From NCBI GenBank assembly GCA_026168455.1, contig CM047431.1, positions 59,292,910 to 59,356,909 of the forward strand: DNA of 64,000 nt. The letters run 5' to 3'. The notes below the pieces were generated by a model that ran no database searches, was not told the DNA's origin, and saw only the letters and a program-made list of their open reading frames with translations. Positions 54,541 through 62,243 of the stretch are shown piece by piece. Both the position numbers and the translations under genes were made by a program. The number at the start of each line of letters is the position of its first letter. Positions within the stretch are counted from its first letter, which is position 1. This stretch comes from Theocolax elegans (lineage: Eukaryota; Arthropoda; Insecta; Hymenoptera; Cerocephalidae).

Positions 54541-54900
54541 AAAGATATGGTAAGTCTCGATAATAATACAAAAAATAAAAATGCACTATCACAAAATGAA
54601 AATGTAGACGCAAACGAATTCGATGAAGAAAGGTTGTTAATTTCGACACGCATGTTACAAAAAATTCTAGAGGAAGGTTTAATGAATAATGGAATTCTGT
54701 GGAATAATAACCAAGACATGGAAATGTTAATAAGTAATCTACTAATGGAAATAAAGTATCATGACAACTCAACAAATAACTCAAAGGAATTAAGAGAAAA
54801 TCTAAATAAATTAGGAAATTATGTAAAACTACATGCCTTTGGGGAAGAATCTCATAAAAATGTTATTAAAAGGAAAAGGCGGAAAGAAACTAAAAGGTAG
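54541..54900 (+). CDS. In-frame ORF after the UGA, overlapping the start of pol (from ATG 54547, 117 aa)
   Basis: It lies in the same frame as the protease-linker ORF, directly after its TGA, with an ATG at 54547. The composition (Asn, Glu, Lys-rich) continues that of the linker, and the C-terminus is very basic. It overlaps the pol frame, which opens at 54827, by about 74 nt; pol lies +1 relative to it. It may be the rest of one original Pro-linker-Pol reading frame broken by a stop and a frame change, or a region crossed by readthrough and frameshifting. I recognise no domain. Confidence 0.5.
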   Translation, partial: KDMVSLDNNTKNKNALSQNENVDANEFDEERLLISTRMLQKILEEGLMNNGILWNNNQDMEMLISNLLMEIKYHDNSTNNSKELRENLNKLGNYVKLHAFGEESHKNVIKRKRRKETKR

Positions 54901-57900
54901 TCATAAAGTTTATCGCTTAGCATGTGTCATACCAAAAGGGAGAGCGGAAAAGGTAAAATCATTACTACGACTTGACCATTTGGCTGCTGATGAAAGAGAA
55001 GAAATAGAAAAATTAATTGAGAAATATAGCGACATCTTTTACCTTCCGGGTGAAAAATTAACAGCAACACATATTTTAAAACTAACAATCCCAACAACGG
55101 ATGATGTACCAATAACTTCAAAACAATACCGATTACCTCCGGTACATAAAGAAGAAATAGCAAGACAAGTGCAAGACTTATTAAAAGACGGCATTATCGA
55201 ACCATCTACCTCATCGTACTCAAGCCCTTGTTTTCTAGTTCCTAAGAAAGAGGACATACAAGGACGCAAGCAATACAGAATGGTGATCGACTATCGCAAA
55301 TTAAATGCGAAAACTTTAGACGACCAATTTCCGCTACCGAATATAACTGAAATAATAGACCAATTGGGCGGATCAAAAAAATTCTCAACTTTTGATCTTA
55401 AGGCTTCGTATCATCAAATAGAAATTGACGAACGAGACCGTCACAAAACCGCGTTTGTTACAAATGGAGATTTGTACCATTTTAATCGAGGAAGCTTTGG
55501 ACTACGAACAATGCCGGCTACATTCTCAAGAGCACTTTCAATTGCACTCGCTGGACTTATCAATAAAGAACTTTTTTGCTTTATTGATGATATTATATGT
55601 TATTCGGAGACTCTACAAGAGCATATTCAAAGATTAGAGAATTTATTTCTTAGATTGCGAAAAGCGGTTTTAAAATTACAACCAGAGAAATGTGAATTTT
55701 TTAAAAAAACAGTTACATATTTAGGTCATGTTATTAGTGCAGAAGGAATTAAACCAGATTCGCGGAAAATTGAAGCTGTACGAAAATTTCCACGCCCTCA
55801 AAATGCTAAAAATATTAAGCAATTTTTGGGTTTAGCGGGCTACTATAGAAGATTTATTTATCAATTTTCAAAAATTGCAAAACCTTTAACGGATTTATTA
55901 AAAAAGGACGTTCAATTTAAATGGTCAGAAGAAACAGAAAAGGCATTTGAGACATTACGCATTAGTTTATGCGAAAAACCGGTATTAATTTTTCCAAATT
56001 TCGAAATTACTTTCAATCTAACGACCGACGCTTCGGGATATGCAATTGCTGGAGTCTTAAGTCAGGGTGAGATAGGGAAAGATCAACCCGTTGCATACGT
56101 CTCTCGAGTTCTTTCGGATGTTGAAAAACGTTGGGACACGTTTAACAAAGAAGGACTAGCAATAATATTTTGCATTAATCATTTCCGACCGTATTTATTT
56201 GGACGAAAATTTTATCTTATAACAGATCATAAACCACTGGTATGGTTACAAACGCATAAGGACCCGAACTCACGAGTTACGCGATGGCGTCTTATGCTCG
56301 CGGAGTACGATTTCGAAATTAAATACCGACCGGGTCGTTTAAATGTAGCAGACGCACTGTCTAGAAACCCCATAGACAAGGTCCTAGTTATTACGAGAAG
56401 CAAGGCAATAGCGGCAAGTGATGAGCCCGAGTCTAGCCTAGTTGAACCACCGCGGGGTATGACCACGAGAGCGAAGGCGGGTCGCCAGGTAGGCCAGGGA
56501 TATTTAGACGCGATAGAGGCTCTACGCCCGCAAAGGGGAAGAAGAAACGAGAGGCGAGCGAACGAACAATCACCGGACCGTGAAGAAGGAACGCACGACG
56601 ATACGGAGGTGGAAACTTTCGAGCCGGAACCCCTCGTTCACTCGGAAAACGCGCGGTTACGCTTACATGAAGATCTTGATCATGTTAATGAATCATTACT
56701 TGAAAACGATCCGCAATTCAGTCCTGATCAAATAAACGAAGAGACGTCGATCTATGAAGAACAATTTAATGAAATTAACGATAAACAAGTAATTATTACA
56801 TGCAGAGAAAAATTATTTATGCGTAAGGACAATTATATGTATTTTGTTACTACAACAGGAGAACCATGCGACGATGGGGCTTCGCAATTAAAACTACAGA
56901 ATAAATTACCAAGATTCAAGGAAATGCAGGTTGGAATACTGGTTGTGATAAATGTAAACACAAAAATTCATATAGCATTACCGATACGAACAGAATCGTT
57001 AATCGGGCTAAGTGGAATTGATAATAACCTAAATTTATTATGCGAAAATCTATATTTAACGTTAGATACTATACAGATAAAATCAATAAGTATAGCGAAA
57101 ACCGATAGAATTGAAAATTTAGAGTGGGAACTAGTTTTAGAAAAACTAAAAGGAGTTTTTAGTCAAAGCACGGTAAAATTAATTGTTTGTTTAGGTCTAA
57201 TACGATATCCGACACTAGACGATCGAATTCCGATTATAGAAGAAGCTCACTGTTCGGCTATAGGAGGACATAGAGGTGTCACAAAAACCTATAACCGTAT
57301 TAAACAAAATTATAACTGGGAGAATTTAAAGATAGAGGTACAAGATTTTATAAGAAAATGTTTGAATTGCCAATTAAAAAAATTGGTTAGGGTTAAAACT
57401 AGAGCTCCAATGGTTATTAAAAACTCGGGAACGCACGCTATGGACCGAATAAGTATGGATATTGTTGGTCCCTTATGCAAAACCAATCGGGGAAACGAGT
57501 ACATTTTAACCTTCCAAGACTTATTAACTAAATTCGCATTAGCTGAGCCCTTGGCGCGAATTTCGGCCATGGATGTAGCGAATGGTTTAATAAGAAAAGT
57601 CATATGCATATTTGGCGCACCTCGAATAATCCTTACGGATCAAGGTACGAATTTCATGAGTAAATTAATGAAAAGAATAGCAAAAATATTTAGAATTAAA
57701 CAAACTAAAACCACGGCGTTCCACCCACAATCAAACGGTGGACTTGAGCGATCGCACTCAAGTCTCATTGAATACTTGAAATTTTTTGTACATAGTAATC
57801 GAACAGATTGGGACGATTACCTGGATTTGGCTACCTTTAATTTTAACACGGGAATTAGTGAGTCTACATGGCATACGCCGTTTGAACTCGTGTTCGGCCG

Positions 57901-58270
57901 ACTGGCACGCACACCCTCGAACGCACCGGTCGAAACAGAAGACCTGGCGCCTACATACGATGGTTATCTTGAAGATTTAGTCAAGCGCCTAAACAGTCTA
58001 CAAAACATAGCCCAACAAAACCTTTTAAAGGCAAAACTTCGAGCCAAGAAATACTACGATCGTAAGGTAAACGTTTTAACACTACAAATCGGTGATTACG
58101 TATGGCTGCAAAAGGGGCCAAAACCTAAGAAATTTGACGATCAATACTCGGGTCCATTTTTAGTTCTAGACGTTTCCGACAATGGGAATGTAAAAATTCA
58201 AATAAATGGAAATAAAAATAAAATAGTGCACATAAATCGCTTACGCAAATCGCATATTGAAACCGAATAA
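54833..58270 (+). CDS. pol: Pol: reverse transcriptase, RNase H, integrase (1145 aa)
   Basis: Copies the RNA genome into DNA and inserts it. RT covers about residues 95-345: FDLK (D188), a SFGLRTMPATFSRAL motif at 221-235, and the catalytic FIDD at 250-253, a Phe variant of YxDD. RNase H covers about 390-515, with D399 (TTDAS), E440, D465 (TDHKPL) and D507 (ADALSR). After a poorly conserved acidic/basic linker comes integrase. Its zinc site is H806-H813-C843-C846, and the catalytic triad is D876 (MDIVGP), D936 (TDQGTN) and E972 with the classical 35-residue spacing. A GPF motif near 1107-1109 matches the GPY/F domain. The frame opens at 54827 and ATG 54833 is the first start. Every expected catalytic residue is present, so the enzyme may be functional. 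The domain order RT-RH-INT and the motifs place it in Ty3/gypsy, errantivirus-like. Confidence 0.95.
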   Translation: MPLGKNLIKMLLKGKGGKKLKGSHKVYRLACVIPKGRAEKVKSLLRLDHLAADEREEIEKLIEKYSDIFYLPGEKLTATHILKLTIPTTDDVPITSKQYRLPPVHKEEIARQVQDLLKDGIIEPSTSSYSSPCFLVPKKEDIQGRKQYRMVIDYRKLNAKTLDDQFPLPNITEIIDQLGGSKKFSTFDLKASYHQIEIDERDRHKTAFVTNGDLYHFNRGSFGLRTMPATFSRALSIALAGLINKELFCFIDDIICYSETLQEHIQRLENLFLRLRKAVLKLQPEKCEFFKKTVTYLGHVISAEGIKPDSRKIEAVRKFPRPQNAKNIKQFLGLAGYYRRFIYQFSKIAKPLTDLLKKDVQFKWSEETEKAFETLRISLCEKPVLIFPNFEITFNLTTDASGYAIAGVLSQGEIGKDQPVAYVSRVLSDVEKRWDTFNKEGLAIIFCINHFRPYLFGRKFYLITDHKPLVWLQTHKDPNSRVTRWRLMLAEYDFEIKYRPGRLNVADALSRNPIDKVLVITRSKAIAASDEPESSLVEPPRGMTTRAKAGRQVGQGYLDAIEALRPQRGRRNERRANEQSPDREEGTHDDTEVETFEPEPLVHSENARLRLHEDLDHVNESLLENDPQFSPDQINEETSIYEEQFNEINDKQVIITCREKLFMRKDNYMYFVTTTGEPCDDGASQLKLQNKLPRFKEMQVGILVVINVNTKIHIALPIRTESLIGLSGIDNNLNLLCENLYLTLDTIQIKSISIAKTDRIENLEWELVLEKLKGVFSQSTVKLIVCLGLIRYPTLDDRIPIIEEAHCSAIGGHRGVTKTYNRIKQNYNWENLKIEVQDFIRKCLNCQLKKLVRVKTRAPMVIKNSGTHAMDRISMDIVGPLCKTNRGNEYILTFQDLLTKFALAEPLARISAMDVANGLIRKVICIFGAPRIILTDQGTNFMSKLMKRIAKIFRIKQTKTTAFHPQSNGGLERSHSSLIEYLKFFVHSNRTDWDDYLDLATFNFNTGISESTWHTPFELVFGRLARTPSNAPVETEDLAPTYDGYLEDLVKRLNSLQNIAQQNLLKAKLRAKKYYDRKVNVLTLQIGDYVWLQKGPKPKKFDDQYSGPFLVLDVSDNGNVKIQINGNKNKIVHINRLRKSHIETE

Positions 58271-58510
58271 GCTTGTTGGTATTTAAATTTAAGAGCATGA
58301 CGAATGTAAATAAAAAAAAATAAGCCATGTATATAGCAAAACTCTAACAATGATATGTATTTTCACAAATGCAAAAATGCTAAGGAAATCAATAAAGAAT
58401 CAGTCAATAGATTCTGATAATTTAAAAAAAAAACGGGAAGATAAAACTAAGCATTTTTGCAACGGTTCTATAAATAAATAAAAAAAGAACGCTTTCATGA
58501 ACTTATTTAA

Positions 58511-58518
58511 TGTTGCAG
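58511..58518 (+). promoter_or_regulatory. Candidate 3' splice acceptor before the glycoprotein gene
   Basis: TGTTGCAG ends at 58518, immediately before ATG 58519. An earlier ATG at 58510 lies upstream of the AG, so a spliced RNA would start at 58519. The 58271-58509 interval has A/T-rich runs and no ORF worth naming. Confidence 0.5.
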
Positions 58519-60627
58519 ATGAGTTGTAAAACACTATTGGCCATCATTTATCTCACAACTATTATACCAAGGAAAATCTATATTAACGCAATCATAGGGT
58601 ACGACTGTTCGCAGCACGTCTCAAATTTAACAACGTTTTCGTTAATTCACGTAGGAGAATGCGACATACCTGAACCGGTAGTAAATACAACAAAAATTTA
58701 TGTACGACTATTGCAATTAAATGATTTTTCAAGCACTCATGTAAAGCTTTGTAAAGTAGAAATAAAAAGATCGGTAACATACTGCGGCGCGTTTTCGCAT
58801 AGAAAAGACAAAAACAGAGGGGAGGTTCAGTTTATTGATGAAATTTCTAGGGAAGAATGTAATAGAATGCATGTATACCGCGCACACCGAGTACGAGACG
58901 AAGTAATAAGTAACTTAAAACTGAACGGATCGATTGTCCACCCAATGACGTTTGTTGGAAAGGTAGATCAAGCAGGAGATTGTAGTAACGCAGGAATGTA
59001 CGTGGATCCATATGGTATTTTTGACGATGCTATAGTCACGGGCTATGTTACCATTACTTTAAGGGATTACTATGCACCGGTAAACTTAAATGCTAACGAG
59101 GTTATTTTACGATCCGGTACGCGCTGTAAGTTTAATCAAGATGATTGTATTGACGTAGAAGCAGGGTACGCCTTTTGGGATAGGTTACCAGTACAGGCAT
59201 GCGAACGCAGTAAATACTCAGAATTATACGCGGGTTATGTTAATAAAGTTGTAGAACAAGGCAATGAGCAACATCCGGTATATGTAATGGAATCGAGCGA
59301 GATAACCTTTGCTTTTACGACTTTAGGACAAATTCCGGTGTGTTCGTATGAATTAATTAGAACAGAGCACCCAAAATTATTTTTTCTAGAAGGACCAATA
59401 ACTGAAACCTTCCAAGCCGTAAGAAATCCGTCAATAGAAAATCTCGACATTTTTGCATACGTAAACTCTAAATTCGTTTACGTAGAAAAACATATTAAAG
59501 GACAATTAAAAACATTATATCGCAATTTAATTTTGCAAAAATGCGAATTGGAAAGAAGAGTTATATCAAATGCATTAAGCATTGCAGCAACAGCACCTGA
59601 CGTTTTTGCATATCAAATTATGAAAAAAAGTGGTTACATGGGCTTGGTAGCCGGAGAAGTTGTGCACTTAATGAAGTGCGTACAAATTGACGTTCAAAGA
59701 AGAGAAACTACAAAATGTTACCAAGAGTTACCAGTAACCAAAGACGGCAAAGATTATTTTTTGACGCCAAGGACACATATTTTAAAACAATATGGAACCG
59801 AAGCTGCCTGCAGTGTTCTGATTCCTCCTATGTTCTTACTAGGGGAAGATTGGTTTACTATTTTACCAAGAGGAACAACTAAGGGAGTAAAACCAGACAT
59901 TTTAAAACCAACTACTAAAAATAACTGGAATTACACAGAGCCAACCGAACTTGCAAAAAGCGGAATTTACACCCAAGCGGAGATCCAAGCACTAAGACAA
60001 CACCTTATGTTTCCCGTAGAAAGGCCAGCCATGTTGAACACAATTGCATTAGGAATGACCGGGAAAAAGGTAGATAAAAACGGTATGTCTATTACCCGAT
60101 TATTCGATGAAGAAGCGTTGACAGAATTAGCCAATAACACTTGGATGAAAATTTGGGGGCAATTATGTACTTTCGGATCATTTAGCGCAGCTATTATAGG
60201 CATTTTTATGATAGGGCGTTTAATAAAATTTTTAGTTGATACCATTTTACATGGTTATGCTTTGTATAGTTTATATGGGTGGTCACTTCATATTATAGGA
60301 GCCATTTGGAATTCAGTCACTCAATTATTACTGCACGTCGCAAGGGATAAACCAACGCGTGACGCAAGGAAAAAGAGGGAAGAACAAGCTACGCCTTCGG
60401 AAGTAGCGGGCACTCGAGCGGAACATTTTTCGGACTCGCACGTACCTTTCGCCCCGCCCGAACCTAGCACCTACACGGCACAACCCACTGTGGTAAGAGT
60501 CAATGAGTCAAGAGGGGGTAAAATAGTAAGTTGCGGAGCTCAAAATAATCTATATCCGCAAATATTTATAGAACCGGATATATCTTCTCTACCGCCACGC
60601 AGAAAACGCAAATTCGATAACGTGTAA
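58519..60627 (+). CDS. Chuvirus-like (gB-type) envelope glycoprotein (702 aa from ATG 58519)
   Basis: Probable membrane fusion glycoprotein. A hydrophobic N-terminal segment (about residues 4-28 of the longer 705-aa frame from 58510) looks like a signal peptide. The ectodomain has regularly spaced cysteines. Blocks I associate with glycoproteins of chuviruses (Jingchuvirales), and their relatives captured by insect retroelements, are NLDIFAYVNSKFVYVEKH (311-328), PVTKDGKDYFLTPRTHIL (408-425) and FPVERPAMLNTIA (501-513). Near the C-terminus are two hydrophobic stretches (about 553-578 and 582-609), followed by a basic, Pro-containing tail of about 95 residues. The family assignment is from pattern memory and should be confirmed by search. 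There are no stops or frameshifts. A splice acceptor abuts the ATG, as expected for a retroelement env expressed from spliced RNA. This is not the usual F-like errantivirus Env; that type is encoded further downstream. Confidence 0.75.
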   Translation: MSCKTLLAIIYLTTIIPRKIYINAIIGYDCSQHVSNLTTFSLIHVGECDIPEPVVNTTKIYVRLLQLNDFSSTHVKLCKVEIKRSVTYCGAFSHRKDKNRGEVQFIDEISREECNRMHVYRAHRVRDEVISNLKLNGSIVHPMTFVGKVDQAGDCSNAGMYVDPYGIFDDAIVTGYVTITLRDYYAPVNLNANEVILRSGTRCKFNQDDCIDVEAGYAFWDRLPVQACERSKYSELYAGYVNKVVEQGNEQHPVYVMESSEITFAFTTLGQIPVCSYELIRTEHPKLFFLEGPITETFQAVRNPSIENLDIFAYVNSKFVYVEKHIKGQLKTLYRNLILQKCELERRVISNALSIAATAPDVFAYQIMKKSGYMGLVAGEVVHLMKCVQIDVQRRETTKCYQELPVTKDGKDYFLTPRTHILKQYGTEAACSVLIPPMFLLGEDWFTILPRGTTKGVKPDILKPTTKNNWNYTEPTELAKSGIYTQAEIQALRQHLMFPVERPAMLNTIALGMTGKKVDKNGMSITRLFDEEALTELANNTWMKIWGQLCTFGSFSAAIIGIFMIGRLIKFLVDTILHGYALYSLYGWSLHIIGAIWNSVTQLLLHVARDKPTRDARKKREEQATPSEVAGTRAEHFSDSHVPFAPPEPSTYTAQPTVVRVNESRGGKIVSCGAQNNLYPQIFIEPDISSLPPRRKRKFDNV

Positions 60628-60636
60628 ATTTTGCTA

Positions 60637-60648
60637 TTTCAACTACAG
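60637..60648 (+). promoter_or_regulatory. Candidate 3' splice acceptor before the Gag-like ORF
   Basis: ATTTCAACTACAG-type site ending at 60648, about 60 nt upstream of ATG 60709 and 21 nt after the glycoprotein stop. No ATG lies between the AG and the ORF start in the part I checked. Motif match only. Confidence 0.3.
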
Positions 60649-60708
60649 GTTTTTTTTTAAAACAAAAAAAATAAAAGGTGTCATTTATAAAATAAAAAAA
60701 ATTGTAAA

Positions 60709-61104
60709 ATGGAAAACAAAATATATACATTAGCAGAAGTACAAAGATATAATGTTATGAGCGCTTTGATTAATTTGAGAATTCAAATTACATGGGCATC
60801 GCAAAAACGAAACGAAAGCACTTTCCAATTCGGCGCACGAATGGAAAGAATGTTACATAATTATAAAACATTGGGAGAAATAGCACAAGAAGAATGCAGG
60901 GAAATAACCGATTCATGCCTACAACGCGAAAATCTAGCACTTAGGGCATTTTTAAAGGGGCTTCGACCGGAAGTCAAAAGATACATTTGTAAACCGGAAA
61001 TCTACACAAATCTGGACCATGCAATTCGTCATGCGCGCAACATTCAATATCATTTAGATGACTTGAGAATGTTTAGAAAACGATGTTCGATTATTCTACA
61101 GTAA
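60709..61104 (+). CDS. Small Gag capsid-like protein (131 aa)
   Basis: An ORF that resembles the C-terminal half of the capsid region of Gag. Its stretch QKRNESTFQFGARMERM lines up in pattern with KQKREESVVVFSNRVRSI of this element's own Gag (about residues 303-320). The following RENLALRAFLKGLRPEVKRY lines up with SLENDLVKFFIRGLHWVIKA (341-360). The closing LDHAIRHARNI matches LDEATAEAIEIER. It has no zinc knuckle and no protease. It is clearly diverged from the local gag, so it is not a recent duplicate. Possible roles are an accessory or interfering Gag, or a leftover from recombination with another element. Its position between two envelope genes, with a possible splice acceptor upstream, suggests expression from a spliced RNA; this is inference. 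Confidence 0.6.
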   Translation: MENKIYTLAEVQRYNVMSALINLRIQITWASQKRNESTFQFGARMERMLHNYKTLGEIAQEECREITDSCLQRENLALRAFLKGLRPEVKRYICKPEIYTNLDHAIRHARNIQYHLDDLRMFRKRCSIILQ

Positions 61105-61544
61105 TTAATTTAAATACATAAAATAAATAATCGACTTTTTTTTTATCCATACAGAATTGAATGGACGATGGTGTAGATCGATGGGAAAATCGAAACCTTT
61201 CATGCTACAGGCCAATTCTGCCGTATCCAGTTCTTTTCTACGCAAGATTATAGTAACCTTTTGCGATAAATACTAATGAAATATTATTAGCAAATCTGTC
61301 TATGTACTTTAAGGACAAAAGACTCAATTAATCTTAGGACTAAAAATTAATATTACGTAAAATAAGGGAACGTAATATATATATATATAGTTCATTATTT
61401 ATTTACTTGCTACTGTTTGCGGTTTGCCTATCGATATAAAATTTTAATTAAGAATTAAAGATATATATATACATAATACCTATATTTAGACAGTATAGGA
61501 ATATTCTATAAGTTTAAACAGTATACTATATTAATAAAAAAAAA
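61105..61544 (+). other. Non-coding AT-rich spacer with candidate splice acceptors
   Basis: 440 bp without a convincing ORF. It contains short TA-repeat runs (near 61376-61390 and 61460-61470) and two acceptor-like sites, TTTAGACAG ending at 61493 and TTTAAACAG ending at 61521, the second 23 nt before ATG 61545. I see no LTR, polypurine tract or second primer site here, so nothing marks the end of one element and the start of another. Confidence 0.6.
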
Positions 61545-62033
61545 ATGTCAGTTTTAGTAAGAAATTGGGAGCGACTTTGCTATTTTTGTCATAATACATA
61601 CCTGTGTCATTATTGTTATACGACGAAATTATCACACATAGAAAAAATTCGGTTTTCATTAAGTGCTACACGAACGATACGCGAATTAATTTGTACTTTT
61701 ACTGATCTCAAATGTTTTTGTTGTGGACTCCCAATTCCTTTCAAAAGTTGTCTTATCGAGCAAGAAGTTAAATGCAATGGATATGTACTAACGCGCGTAA
61801 ATGGCGGACTACACGAATGTATAACATCGCAATTACAACCTCGAGAACAACTTAAATGGAATTTCTTGACTCCAACGCGAGTAAATAAACAAAATAGTAT
61901 TCTATTCGAAGAGAGCACGAAAGTATTATGTAAACGAAGCACTAAAGGAATCGACCAACATACAGCAACCAGTAGAGCGGAATCAACAAATCCAAAGATT
62001 CAAGAGGTGAAAAAAGAAAATGAAGCTGAATGA
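61545..62033 (+). CDS. Cys-rich small protein of unknown function (162 aa)
   Basis: Not recognised. The N-terminal 60 residues hold three C-x2-C pairs (C12/C15, C21/C24, C57/C60) plus C50 and C59, a layout expected for a compact zinc-binding fold. Further cysteines follow at about 68, 76 and 92. The C-terminal third is hydrophilic, Lys/Thr/Glu-rich and probably disordered. There is no signal peptide or membrane segment. The ATG follows a run of A residues and a possible splice acceptor 23 nt upstream. Its place between the Gag-like ORF and the second env gene suggests an accessory or regulatory protein of the retroelement. The frame is intact, but a chance ORF of this length in AT-rich DNA cannot be fully excluded; the clustered cysteines argue against that. 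Confidence 0.55.
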   Translation: MSVLVRNWERLCYFCHNTYLCHYCYTTKLSHIEKIRFSLSATRTIRELICTFTDLKCFCCGLPIPFKSCLIEQEVKCNGYVLTRVNGGLHECITSQLQPREQLKWNFLTPTRVNKQNSILFEESTKVLCKRSTKGIDQHTATSRAESTNPKIQEVKKENEAE

Positions 62034-62216
62034 GAGAAACTATGCATATACCGATGATATTAAGCGCATATTGAAATAAATCTCAGAGAAACATAAAAAT
62101 ATGTGTAGTTAACATAATACGATAAACTGGAACGCATAGGAAAAATATGTTAAAAAAAATATATATATATATACAAACGCACATAAATAAAGGAACAATA
62201 TGTTGGACATAATAAA

Positions 62217-62238
62217 GTTTTTTATTATTATGTTACAG
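62217..62238 (+). promoter_or_regulatory. Candidate 3' splice acceptor before the F-like env gene
   Basis: A T-rich tract leading to ATTATTATGTTACAG ends at 62238, five bases before ATG 62244. This is the best polypyrimidine-AG site in the downstream part. The rest of 62034-62243 is AT-rich with a TA run near 62160 and no gene. Confidence 0.5.
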
Positions 62239-62243
62239 ACAAA

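Noticed and set aside
61105..61544. Internal LTR marking a second retroelement
   Set aside because: I found no TG...CA bounded repeat of the 50405-51165 sequence, no primer site and no polypurine tract; only AT-rich spacer with TA runs.
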